Origin: CAVTWJ01 sp963849485
GTDB lineage: Bacteria > Oederibacteriota > Muellerivitia > Muellerivitales > Muellerivitaceae
Direction of reading: 5' to 3'
Assembly: GCA_963849485.1 (NCBI GenBank)
Contig: CAWKIF010000088.1
Location: forward strand, 62,001-126,000
Length of the DNA: 64,000 bases
In this document: positions 25,437 to 33,366 of the stretch, one piece after another
Numbering within the stretch: the first letter of the stretch is position 1
Layout of the letters: each line of letters begins with the position of its first letter
Program-made: the position numbers and the translations under genes
The notes under the pieces: model-generated
What the model was told of the DNA's origin: nothing
Seen by the model: the letters and a program-made list of their open reading frames with translations, nothing else
Database searches by the model: none

Positions 25437-25892
25437 GTGGACTCGACTCCCAAACAACTCACCGCGAAAAAAGGCTGGCTGATCTTTGCTGTTTGTTGGG
25501 TGATTAGCTTTTTCGTTATTTACGGTCTGCGCCAAGTTCTTATACCTAAAGAAGAATTGGATTGTTATGGCAGGGTCATTACCCTTCAAAAGGCAGTCAA
25601 CCAATGGAATCAAACCCATCTGGAGAAACCTATCACCGAGCTCATTGATGAAAATGCATTAGTTCAGGCTGGTTTTCTTAAGCCTCTTACCTATGATCAC
25701 GAACGGCATTTCTATTTTGCGGGTCAAACCGCCCACGGCCCCAAGGTGAAGTGTAATAAGGATGAGGATAACCCGATGATTTTGAAACTAACGGGGGACA
25801 CACTGATTGCGGTTCTTTTCTTTTTGTTTTATTGCTCTTACCGGGGATTTGTGTTGTTCGGGGACGAGGGTGAATCGGCTCAGATGAAATAA
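25437..25892 (+). CDS. Uncharacterised two-TM membrane protein
   Basis: 151 residues from GTG 25437 (TGGAGT upstream); a TTG at 25389 would extend it by 16 hydrophobic residues. One TM near the N-terminus (WLIFAVCWVISFFVIYGL) and one near the C-terminus (LIAVLFFLFYCSYRGF) flank an approximately 85-residue extracytoplasmic loop with two Cys (DCYGRV, VKCNKDED). The loop part beginning at DCYGR (LQKAVNQWNQ, then ALVQAGFLKPL) is loosely reminiscent of pseudopilin C-terminal regions, which is not enough to assign a family. It lies between PBP2-RodA and the sugar kinase. Confidence 0.65.
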   Translation: MDSTPKQLTAKKGWLIFAVCWVISFFVIYGLRQVLIPKEELDCYGRVITLQKAVNQWNQTHLEKPITELIDENALVQAGFLKPLTYDHERHFYFAGQTAHGPKVKCNKDEDNPMILKLTGDTLIAVLFFLFYCSYRGFVLFGDEGESAQMK

Positions 25893-25913
25893 AAAAATGA
25901 AAGGCTTACATTA

Positions 25914-26834
25914 ATGTCACAAGTTCTCATTGTCGGATCAGTCGCTTACGACGGATTAACAACCCCTTACGGTTCCACTCCCAGGACCCTAGGTGGATCC
26001 TGTACCTATTCCGCCTTGGCGGCCTCCCTCTATACGAAAACGCACATCGTGGGTGTGGTAGGGGAAGATTTCAGGCCCCAAGATATCAAACTCTTGAACT
26101 CCAAGAAGATTGGCATAGATGGTTTGGAAAGGGCAAAGGGCAAGACTTTTTTCTGGAAGGGCCATTACAAGAAGGAAGATATGAATGTGGCCATTACGGA
26201 AAAGACTGAATTGAATGTCTTCGCCCAATTTAGCCCCAAGATTCCTGTCCAAGACCGGAATATCCCTTTCTTGTTCCTCGCTAATATCCATCCTGCCTTG
26301 CAGATGAACGTTTTGTGCCAAATGAAGAAACCCAAGTTTACCTTGCTGGATACCATGAACCTTTGGATTAATATCGCAAAGAAAGACCTTTTAAAAGTTA
26401 TGAAGAAGGTGGACCTAATGGTGTTGAATGACCAGGAAGTAAAAATGCTAACTGGTATGAATAATTTGAAGGAAGCGGCCCGAGTGGTCTTGAGGCTGGG
26501 TCCCAAGCGCGTGATCGTCAAGAAGGGGGAGCATGGGGCCATGCTGGTTGGTCCTGAGGGTACCTTTTTGGCGCCAGCCATGCCCCTGGATAAGGTGGTC
26601 GACCCCACGGGAGCCGGGGACACTTTCGCGGGTGGTTTTATCGGTTATTTGGCCCGGCAGGACAAGGTGAATTTGGAAACCCTCAAACAAGCAATCGTAG
26701 TGGGGAGCCTAACGGCTTCCTTTACGGTACAGGAACTGGGAGTCAGGGGAGTGGCGGGGCTCACCCTTGCGAAAGTACGCCAAAGGGCCAAAGAATTCTA
26801 TCGATTTGCCAGCCTGCCTCTCATAAAATTGTGA
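25914..26834 (+). CDS. PfkB-family carbohydrate kinase
   Basis: 306 residues of the ribokinase/PfkB superfamily. Signatures: N-terminal VGSVAYDGL and GGSCTYSALAAS, the middle VLNDQEVKMLTG and VIVKKGEHGAML, and the C-terminal signature DPTGAGDTFAGGFIGYLA with the catalytic Asp. It phosphorylates a sugar or nucleoside hydroxyl using ATP; substrate not predictable. Similar proteins are annotated as sugar kinase or adenosine-type kinase. It starts 22 bases after the previous gene and is followed by a clear terminator, so it ends this transcription unit. Confidence 0.9.
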   Translation: MSQVLIVGSVAYDGLTTPYGSTPRTLGGSCTYSALAASLYTKTHIVGVVGEDFRPQDIKLLNSKKIGIDGLERAKGKTFFWKGHYKKEDMNVAITEKTELNVFAQFSPKIPVQDRNIPFLFLANIHPALQMNVLCQMKKPKFTLLDTMNLWINIAKKDLLKVMKKVDLMVLNDQEVKMLTGMNNLKEAARVVLRLGPKRVIVKKGEHGAMLVGPEGTFLAPAMPLDKVVDPTGAGDTFAGGFIGYLARQDKVNLETLKQAIVVGSLTASFTVQELGVRGVAGLTLAKVRQRAKEFYRFASLPLIKL

Positions 26835-26856
26835 CCCAACAACGCAATTCAAAGCC

Positions 26857-26896
26857 TTAAGCGCGACGGAAACCTCCATCGCGCTTAAATTTTATT
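26857..26896 (+). terminator. Intrinsic terminator after the PfkB kinase
   Basis: A 10-bp perfect stem TTAAGCGCGA/TCGCGCTTAA with a 12-base loop is followed by ATTTTATT. It lies 22 bases after the kinase stop and just before the aminotransferase gene. Confidence 0.85.
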
Positions 26897-26909
26897 AGGA
26901 ACCCCGAGA

Positions 26910-28091
26910 ATGCCCATCCAGACCGAGTCGAAGCTCATCAAAAGCTTTCCCCCGTATCTTTTTGCCCGGTTGAACGCCGAAAAATTGACCGCCCGGCAAA
27001 AGGGAATCGATGTCATCGATTTCACCATGGGTAATCCCGATTCCCCCACGCCTGAACCCATCGTGAACAAACTTATTGAGGTGGTGCACGACAAGAAGTC
27101 GCACCGTTATTCGACCTCCAAGGGCATTCCGGCCTTCCTGAAGGCCGTTTCCCGCTGGTATGAACGCAAATACAACGTGTCGATTGACCCGAAAACCGAG
27201 GCTGTCTCTGTCATCGGTTCCAAAGAGGGCATTGCCCATCTGGGCCTTTCAGTCATCAACCGGGGTGACCAAGTTTTCGTGCCGGATCCCACCTATCCCA
27301 TCCACCAATACAGCATTGTGATCGCTGGGGGAAAACTGGTACGCATTCCCGTCTTGGGCGGGCCGGAGGATTTCCTTAAAAAGCTGGAGAAGGCCACGTC
27401 CAAGCGGGGGGCCAAGCCCAAGATGCTCATCATCAATTTCCCCCATAACCCCACCACCATTTGCGTGGAACCGGGATTCTTTGAGGAAATCGTTAAGTGG
27501 GCCAAGCGCCATCAGGTCATGGTGGTCCACGACTTGGCCTACGCCGACATTGTGTTCGATGATTACAAGTCGCCCAGTTTTCTAGCCACCAAGGGCGCCA
27601 AGGATGTTGGGGTGGAACTCTTCACCCTGTCCAAATCCTACAACATGGCCGGCTGGCGCATCGGATTCTGCGCCGGAAACGAGAAGGTCATCACCTCCCT
27701 GGCCCGCATCAAGAGCTATATGGATTACGGCATCTTCACACCCATCCAAGTGGCTGCCATTACGGCCCTGGATAGCCCCGAGGATCATTTGCGAAAATTG
27801 GCCGCTGTGTATCAGGAGCGCCGGGACATCATGGTCGAGAGCATGAATAAAATGGGCTGGCCGGTCGATAGTCCCAAGGCAGCCATGTATCTCTGGGCCA
27901 AGATACCTCCTAAATTTGCCCATATGAATTCAATGGATTTTGCCATGATGCTCCTGAACAAAGCCGAAATGGCTGTTTCGCCAGGTTCGGGATTTGGGAA
28001 GCTGGGCGAGGGTTACGTCCGTATAGCCATTGTGGAAAATAAAGACCGGATTCGGCAAGCTTTGCGAAATGTTAAAAAGTTGATTGTTTAA
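26910..28091 (+). CDS. Class I/II aminotransferase (AlaC / DapL-like)
   Basis: 393 residues, fold-type I PLP enzyme. Motifs: DFTMGNPDSPTP near the N-terminus, NFPHNPTT (Asn binding the PLP ring), DLAYADIVFD, SLKSY-type lysine site as TLSKSYNMAGWRIGF with the Schiff-base Lys, and the C-terminal VRIAIVENKDRI with the carboxylate-binding Arg. The pattern is that of glutamate-pyruvate aminotransferase AlaC and related methionine/LL-DAP aminotransferases. Members are commonly found upstream of homoserine dehydrogenase, as in this window. Exact amino donor and acceptor cannot be assigned. Confidence 0.87.
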   Translation: MPIQTESKLIKSFPPYLFARLNAEKLTARQKGIDVIDFTMGNPDSPTPEPIVNKLIEVVHDKKSHRYSTSKGIPAFLKAVSRWYERKYNVSIDPKTEAVSVIGSKEGIAHLGLSVINRGDQVFVPDPTYPIHQYSIVIAGGKLVRIPVLGGPEDFLKKLEKATSKRGAKPKMLIINFPHNPTTICVEPGFFEEIVKWAKRHQVMVVHDLAYADIVFDDYKSPSFLATKGAKDVGVELFTLSKSYNMAGWRIGFCAGNEKVITSLARIKSYMDYGIFTPIQVAAITALDSPEDHLRKLAAVYQERRDIMVESMNKMGWPVDSPKAAMYLWAKIPPKFAHMNSMDFAMMLLNKAEMAVSPGSGFGKLGEGYVRIAIVENKDRIRQALRNVKKLIV

Positions 28092-28106
28092 ACGGGGAGA
28101 AAATTT

Positions 28107-28250
28107 ACAAGGTGCTGAAAAAATATTTTTCAGCACCTTGTCGACAGCCATGGGATAGAACGAGCCACTTAAAATATGGTTTTTATGCATTATGGCTCGT
28201 TCGTAAATATGAAAAAGTCCGATTGTATGACTTTTTCAGCATCCTGTTAA
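28107..28250. repeat. Composite hairpin and 110-bp dispersed repeat, copy 1
   Basis: 28107-28141 is a near-perfect 35-base hairpin (ACAAGGTGCTGAAAAA arm) without a T-tail. 28141-28250 begins TCGACAGCCATGGGATAG and ends CATCCTGTTAA. It contains two hairpins: CGAGCCA/TGGCTCG and GAAAAAGTC/GACTTTTTC. The 110-base unit recurs at 47258-47367 with the same length and about 80-85% identity by eye. It fills the gap between the two aminotransferase genes. Confidence 0.8.
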
Positions 28251-28279
28251 TTATCTATTAAGTTGAACTGGAGGAACTC

Positions 28280-29446
28280 ATGGATATCTCGAATCGGATG
28301 AAACAAGTCGCCCCCTCGATGACCTTAGCTATCGACGCGAAGGCGAAAAAGCTGAAAGAAGAAGGGGTCGATGTCCTCAATTTCGGGGCTGGGGAACCTG
28401 ATTTCAATACGCCCGGCCCTGTTTGCGAAGCGGCCAAGAAGGCCATTGATGAGGGCCACCATAAGTACACGCCCGTTCCTGGGACGGTGGAATTACGCAA
28501 GGCCATCGGGGAATACCTGGGAAAACAATACGGGGTTATGTATTCCCCGTCTGAGATCGTCGCATCATGCGGGGCCAAACATTCCCTCTACAACGTCTTT
28601 ATGGCCGTCATCAACCCTGGCGATGAAGTTCTGATCCCCTCCCCCTACTGGGTCAGCTATCCCGAACAGGTAAAACTGGCGGAAGGTGTCCCCGTTTATG
28701 TCGAATGCCCTGAATCGGAAGAATTCAAGCTCACGCCGGAAGCCTTGAAGGCCAAGATCACCCCCAAGACCAAAGCTCTTGTCCTTAATTCACCCAGCAA
28801 CCCAACGGGTGCGGTGGTTGGCCGCAAAGCCATGGAAGGCATCGCTGAATTGGTCTTGAAACACAAACTCATCGTCGTCTCGGATGAGATTTATTCCAAA
28901 CTCATTTACGGGGAAGAGCATGTTTGCTTCCCCTCCATTTCCAAGGAGGTTTCCGCCCAGACCATCCTGATCAACGGGATGTCCAAGGCCTTCGCCATGA
29001 CGGGCTGGCGGTTGGGTTACGCCGCCGGGCCCGCCAATATCATGAAGGCGGTCGCCGATCTGCAGGGACAATCGACCTCCAATCCCACCTCCATCGTTCA
29101 AAAAGCGGGAGTGGCGGCCCTGGCCCTGCCTGATTCGGAAATCCAAAAAATGGTTGAAGTGTTCAAAAAGCGCCGGGACATGATCGTGGACGGCTTGAAT
29201 GCCATACCAGGAATCAAGTGCCTCAAACCAGCGGGAGCCTTTTATGTGTTTCCCAACGTGAAGGGCCTGTTAAAACCCGGCCGGTCGACCTCCATGGAAC
29301 TTTCCGATTTTCTTCTCGACAAGGCCAAGGTGGCCATCACGCCGGGCATCGCCTTTGGCGCGGAGGGTTACCTGCGCATGTCCTACGCTACCAGTGAAAA
29401 GGCCATCTTGGAGGGCTTGAGACGCATTAAAGAAATCACCGCTTAA
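28280..29446 (+). CDS. Aspartate aminotransferase (PLP-dependent, class I)
   Basis: 388 residues. Hallmarks: FGAGEPDFNTP and HHKYTPVPG near the N-terminus (thermophile-type aspartate aminotransferase pattern), SPSNPTGAV, SDEIYSKL, the PLP lysine in MSKAFAMTGWRLGY, and the carboxylate-binding Arg in YLRMSYATS. It would convert oxaloacetate and glutamate to aspartate, feeding the hom/thrC/lysC genes that follow; some relatives also act on prephenate. The start has GGAGGAA. A strong terminator follows, so it is separate from the hom operon. Confidence 0.88.
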   Translation: MDISNRMKQVAPSMTLAIDAKAKKLKEEGVDVLNFGAGEPDFNTPGPVCEAAKKAIDEGHHKYTPVPGTVELRKAIGEYLGKQYGVMYSPSEIVASCGAKHSLYNVFMAVINPGDEVLIPSPYWVSYPEQVKLAEGVPVYVECPESEEFKLTPEALKAKITPKTKALVLNSPSNPTGAVVGRKAMEGIAELVLKHKLIVVSDEIYSKLIYGEEHVCFPSISKEVSAQTILINGMSKAFAMTGWRLGYAAGPANIMKAVADLQGQSTSNPTSIVQKAGVAALALPDSEIQKMVEVFKKRRDMIVDGLNAIPGIKCLKPAGAFYVFPNVKGLLKPGRSTSMELSDFLLDKAKVAITPGIAFGAEGYLRMSYATSEKAILEGLRRIKEITA

Positions 29447-29526
29447 TTCCTTGGAAAAGGGACTCGGCTGGTTCAGGTCTTTCGCTTGAATAAGCCACTT
29501 TTTTCCCCTAATCTATTATTCCTTTC

Positions 29527-29567
29527 AGCAAAACGCCCCAAACTTAATGGTTTTGGGGCGTTTTGCT
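29527..29567 (+). terminator. Intrinsic terminator after the aspartate aminotransferase
   Basis: The arms CAAAACGCCCCAAA and TTTTGGGGCGTTTTG form a long GC-rich stem around a short loop, with T-rich flanks. It lies about 80 bases after the stop and before hom. The A-rich 5' side would let it work in both directions. Confidence 0.8.
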
Positions 29568-29603
29568 ATTTAGCCCATAACTCGGACTTCTGGAGACGAA
29601 TGT

Positions 29604-30926
29604 ATGGCCGACAATAAATCCGTTATTCAAGTGGGCATGATCGGTTTTGGAACCGTGGGACAGGGGGTTTACCGTCTCCTCGAAAAGAACCGTCCCGAAA
29701 TTGAAGCCAAGATCGGCGCGCCCATCCGAATCAAGAAGATTATCGACCGGGACTGGTCCCAACCCCGCGACGTGGTGGTCCCCGAGGAAATGAAAGGCAC
29801 CCAATTTGATGAGATTGTCACCGATCCCGAGATCGACATTATCCTTGAGTTGATCGGCGGTTATGAACCCGCCCGCACCTTCATCTTGGACGCCATGCGC
29901 CGGGGGAAGCACGTGGTGACCGCCAATAAGGCGGTGCTTTCGGTTCATTGGGACGAAATCATCCAAACCGCGCGCCAGCACAAGGTGGATATCTATTTCG
30001 AGGCGGCCGTTTGTTCCGGCACCCCGGTGATCCAGGCCATTAATGACGGCCTGGCCCCTAACAACATCATTTCCATCTACGGCATCCTGAACGGCACGAG
30101 TAACTTCATTCTTCAAAAAATGACGGAAGAAAAGAAGACCTTCAAGGAAGCCATTCTCATGGCCCAAAAGAAGGGATTGGCCGAAGCCGATCCAACCTTG
30201 GATATTAACGGCATGGACGCGGCCCACAAACTTTCCATCCTGGCCTCCCTGGCCTTTTCCAAAAGGGTGAAGGTGGAGGATATATATGTGGAAGGCATCG
30301 AGAGGATCTCGGCCCAGGACATTGATTTTGCCCGGGAGGAATTCGGCCGGGTTGTGAAGCTTTTTGCCATCGCCGAACTGGAGGGGGATGAGTTGGAAGT
30401 CCGGGTCCACCCGACCCTGATCCCGGCGGACCACTTATTGGCCAAGGTGGACGGGGAGTACAACGGCGTGCTGGTGAAGGGTGACTGGATCGGTACCACT
30501 ATGTACTACGGCCTCGGCGCGGGCCAGCGGCCCACCGCCTCGGGGGTGGTCTCGGACCTCATTTACGTGGGCCGGGCCGTGCACGATAACATCGCCGGTG
30601 AAATCTCCAACGCCTGGTTCCTGAGCGATAACCCCCAGATCAAGCGCATCCGGAAGATGGGCGACGTGAAATGCCGTTATTACCTCAAGTTCACGGTCTT
30701 GGACCAGGTGGGGGTCTTGTCTAACATTTCCCGAATCCTGGGAGAACACCAGATCTCCATCGCTTCGGTCGTCCAAAAGGAGCAGAAAAAGGGGGATAAG
30801 GTGCCGGTCGTCATCGTGACCTATGAGGCCCTGGAAAAGAACGTGCAGGAAGCCCTTAAGAAGATCAATGGTTTGCCTTTCGTGCAGGAGGAAACCCTCC
30901 TGATCCGCATGGATAGGGGTGAGTAA
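29604..30926 (+). CDS. hom: Homoserine dehydrogenase with ACT domain
   Basis: 440 residues. N-terminal NAD(P)-binding motif GFGTVGQGV (residues 14-22), VVTANKAVL and the catalytic-domain pattern GILNGTSNFIL, AEADPTLDINGMDAAHKL (catalytic Lys/Asp region). The C-terminal 80 residues are an ACT regulatory domain (LDQVGVLSNISRILGEHQISIASV), the usual site of threonine feedback. It reduces aspartate semialdehyde to homoserine. The stop is immediately followed by the ATG of thrC, so the two are one operon. Confidence 0.96.
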   Translation: MADNKSVIQVGMIGFGTVGQGVYRLLEKNRPEIEAKIGAPIRIKKIIDRDWSQPRDVVVPEEMKGTQFDEIVTDPEIDIILELIGGYEPARTFILDAMRRGKHVVTANKAVLSVHWDEIIQTARQHKVDIYFEAAVCSGTPVIQAINDGLAPNNIISIYGILNGTSNFILQKMTEEKKTFKEAILMAQKKGLAEADPTLDINGMDAAHKLSILASLAFSKRVKVEDIYVEGIERISAQDIDFAREEFGRVVKLFAIAELEGDELEVRVHPTLIPADHLLAKVDGEYNGVLVKGDWIGTTMYYGLGAGQRPTASGVVSDLIYVGRAVHDNIAGEISNAWFLSDNPQIKRIRKMGDVKCRYYLKFTVLDQVGVLSNISRILGEHQISIASVVQKEQKKGDKVPVVIVTYEALEKNVQEALKKINGLPFVQEETLLIRMDRGE

Positions 30927-31988
30927 ATGGCTTTTTGGCGTGGCGTGATTGAAGAATACCGTTCCTTCCTTCCGGTGACGGAAAAGACGCCGGTCGTGAC
31001 CCTCAAAGAGGGGGACACCCCCCTGATCTACGGGCCCCGAATTTCCGAAAAGCTCGGCAACGGCCTTAAGGTTTATTTCAAGTTCGAGGGTTTGAACCCG
31101 ACCGGATCCTTCAAGGACCGGGGCATGACCATGGCCATGTCCAAGGCCTCGGAAGAGGGCGCCAAGGTAGTGGTTTGCGCCTCGACGGGGAACACCTCCG
31201 CAGCTGCGGCCGCCTATTCGGCCCACGCGGGAATCTCCTGCGCGGTTTTCCTTCCCCACGGGTCGATCGCCTTGGGAAAACTCGCCCAATCTATGATCTA
31301 TGGGGCCCAGGTGATCGCCGTCGAGGGGAATTTTGATCAGGCGCTCAACCTTACCCGTGAGTTGGCGGATAAGTACCCAGTTACAATGGTGAATTCCAAT
31401 AATCCTTACCGCTTGCAGGGCCAGAAAACTGCGGCCTTTGAGATCATTGATACCTTGGGAGACGCGCCGGAATATCACGCCATACCGGTAGGCAACGCTG
31501 GAAATATCACCGCGTACTGGATGGGTTACCGGGAATACAAAGAAAAAAGCCATTCCACCCGTCTTCCTAAAATGTGCGGGTTCCAGGCTGATGGAGCGGC
31601 TCCGATCGTGAGGGGCCACGTAGTGAAAGATCCCCACACCCTGGCGACCGCCATCAAAATCGGGAATCCCTTCTCCTGGAAAAAAGCGGAGGAGGCCCGG
31701 GACCAGTCTGGCGGAATTATTGATGCCGTGACGGATGATGAGATATTGGAAGCCTATCAGATGTTGGCCGCCATGGAAGGCATCTTTTGCGAACCCGCGT
31801 CAGCGGCCTCCTTGGCGGGCGTAATCAAGAAAAACAAAACAGGCTTTTTCACGGATGGCGAACGCCGGATTGTATGTACCCTCACTGGCCATGGTTTAAA
31901 AGATCCAGATCGGGCGGTCGCCATGTGCGCCCAACCCCAAGTAGTGAAGCCTGAAATGGGCTCGATCCTTAAAGCCCTAAAGCTTTAG
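30927..31988 (+). CDS. thrC: Threonine synthase (first copy)
   Basis: 353 residues, fold-type II PLP enzyme converting O-phosphohomoserine to threonine. Motifs: EGDTPLIYGP, PLP lysine in NPTGSFKDRGM, ASTGNTSAAAAAY, PVGNAGNITAYWMGY and the C-terminal EPASAASLAG. It lacks the N-terminal zinc-ribbon-like extension present on the paralogue at 38952. Its start abuts the hom stop (TAAATG). This is the more canonical copy, matched with hom and lysC, and should be the biosynthetic enzyme. No homoserine kinase gene is seen in the window. Confidence 0.94.
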   Translation: MAFWRGVIEEYRSFLPVTEKTPVVTLKEGDTPLIYGPRISEKLGNGLKVYFKFEGLNPTGSFKDRGMTMAMSKASEEGAKVVVCASTGNTSAAAAAYSAHAGISCAVFLPHGSIALGKLAQSMIYGAQVIAVEGNFDQALNLTRELADKYPVTMVNSNNPYRLQGQKTAAFEIIDTLGDAPEYHAIPVGNAGNITAYWMGYREYKEKSHSTRLPKMCGFQADGAAPIVRGHVVKDPHTLATAIKIGNPFSWKKAEEARDQSGGIIDAVTDDEILEAYQMLAAMEGIFCEPASAASLAGVIKKNKTGFFTDGERRIVCTLTGHGLKDPDRAVAMCAQPQVVKPEMGSILKALKL

Positions 31989-32000
31989 AAACCGGCATTT

Positions 32001-32073
32001 ACCACAGAGACACAGAGAGATTAGAGCTTTAACAATTTAATTGGTTTTATCCGTGTCTCCGTGTCTCTGTGGT
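32001..32073. repeat. CACAGAGA-type intergenic inverted repeat
   Basis: The arms ACCACAGAGACAC (32001-32013) and GTGTCTCTGTGGT (32061-32073) match perfectly over 13 bp. They enclose an AT-rich centre with further CCGTGTCTCC words. It is organised like the GCCAAG elements (periodic short word, AT-rich centre, inverted second arm) but is built from a different word. Confidence 0.7.
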
Positions 32074-32112
32074 GAAGGTTTTTTTGATGCTTGGATTTAA
32101 AAGGAATAGAAA

Positions 32113-33096
32113 ATGGCACTGATTGTCCAAAAATACGGCGGATCGTCGGTGGCGGACTCGGCAAAGATGCTGGAAGTGGCAGGCCGTATCGCCAAAAATC
32201 GCAAGCAAGGAAACGAGGTGGTGGTCGTGGTCTCCGCGCCCGGGGACACGACGGACGAGCTTATCGCCAAGGCCCACCAGATTACCGAAACCCCCGATGA
32301 CCGGGAAATGGACGTACTCCTGGCCACGGGTGAGCAACAATCCATCGCCCTTTTGTCCATTGCCCTCAAAAGCATGAATTGCGACGCCATCTCCTTCACC
32401 GGCCCCCAGGTGGGCATCGTCACGGACGACGTGCATACCAAGGCGCGGATCGTGAAAGTGGGGGATTCCAAGATCCGCTCCGCCTTGAACCTGGGAAAGG
32501 TCGTCATCGTGGCGGGTTTCCAGGGAGAGAACAAGGACCACGAGATCACCACCCTGGGCCGGGGAGGCAGCGACCTGACGGCGGTGGCCATCGCGGCGGC
32601 GCTGAAAGCCGACGTTTGCGAATTTTACAAGGACGTGGACGGGGTGTTCACCGCCAACCCGGCCATGGTCAAGAACGCGCGGAAACTGGAGGCGGTCAGC
32701 TACGACGAGATGTTGGAGATGGCCAGCGCGGGGGCCCAGGTCTTGAACGCCCGCTCGGTGGAGTTCGCAAAAAACTTCGGCATCAAGATCCATGTGAGGC
32801 CGACATTCAACGAAAAGAAAGGGACCTTCGTCATGCAGGAAACCAAAGCGATGGAGAAAGTGGTGATCAGCGGAGTGACCTACAACAAGAACGAGGCCAA
32901 AATCACGGTTCGAGGGGTTCCCGACCGGCCAGGGATCGCCTCGATCCTGTTTTCCAACCTGGGTGCAGCCGGAATCAACGTGGACATGATCATCCAGAAC
33001 ATCGGTGAAAAGGGCCATTCGGACGTCTCCTTCACCGTTGACCGTTCGGAATTGAAAAAGGCCATGAAGGTGGTCAATGACACCTCCAAGATCTGA
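32113..33096 (+). CDS. lysC: Aspartate kinase, N-terminal part (frameshifted before the second ACT domain)
   Basis: 327 residues covering the catalytic domain (KYGGSSV at 7-13, VSAPGDTTDELI, GRGGSDLTAVAIAAAL, FYKDVDGVFTANP) and the first ACT domain (ITVRGVPDRPGIAS). Family members run about 405-415 residues with a second ACT domain. Here the frame stops at TGA 33094-33096, and the missing part continues in another frame from 33097 to 33344. Adding one base near 33093 (reading ATC-CTG) restores SKI-LKPAGVIFDENIAKVS. This is either a sequencing/assembly deletion or a real mutation. It makes aspartyl phosphate, first step of the aspartate family. Confidence 0.9.
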   Translation: MALIVQKYGGSSVADSAKMLEVAGRIAKNRKQGNEVVVVVSAPGDTTDELIAKAHQITETPDDREMDVLLATGEQQSIALLSIALKSMNCDAISFTGPQVGIVTDDVHTKARIVKVGDSKIRSALNLGKVVIVAGFQGENKDHEITTLGRGGSDLTAVAIAAALKADVCEFYKDVDGVFTANPAMVKNARKLEAVSYDEMLEMASAGAQVLNARSVEFAKNFGIKIHVRPTFNEKKGTFVMQETKAMEKVVISGVTYNKNEAKITVRGVPDRPGIASILFSNLGAAGINVDMIIQNIGEKGHSDVSFTVDRSELKKAMKVVNDTSKI

Positions 33097-33107
33097 AGCC
33101 CGCCGGG

Positions 33108-33344
33108 GTGATATTTGACGAGAATATCGCTAAGGTGTCGGTGGTGGGGGTCGGGATGAGGTCCCATTCGGGGGTCGCGGCCAAGATGTTTAAGGCCCTG
33201 GCGGAGAACGACGTGAATATCCTCATGATTTCGACCTCCGAGATTAAAATTTCGGTCGTAATTGATCAAAAAGACGTGGCCAAGGCGGTTTCCGCCATCC
33301 ACGAAAAATTCAAACTGGGCAAGAAAGCCTCGAGCGAAGGCTGA
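33108..33344 (+). CDS. lysC: Aspartate kinase, C-terminal ACT domain fragment
   Basis: 78 residues from a possible GTG at 33108. It holds the second ACT domain: IAKVSVVGVGMRSHSGVAAKMF, then ISTSEIKISVVID, the standard C-terminus of aspartokinases. No ribosome-binding site precedes the GTG, and the preceding codons in this frame (LKPAG) continue the aspartokinase sequence. It is therefore best read as the tail of the frameshifted lysC, not as an independent gene. Restart as a separate regulatory subunit is possible, as some aspartokinases have a beta subunit, but the fragment lacks the first ACT. Confidence 0.8.
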   Translation: MIFDENIAKVSVVGVGMRSHSGVAAKMFKALAENDVNILMISTSEIKISVVIDQKDVAKAVSAIHEKFKLGKKASSEG

Positions 33345-33366
33345 ACTTTAAGGAAAAGGTGCAGCG

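Noticed and set aside
28107..28141. Strong hairpin as a terminator for the AlaC-like gene
   Set aside because: There is no T-run after the 3' arm; the run of T lies within the stem. It looks like part of the repeat family instead.
33108..33344. Independent ACT-domain gene
   Set aside because: It has no ribosome-binding site, and its upstream in-frame codons continue aspartokinase sequence; it is the tail of lysC.
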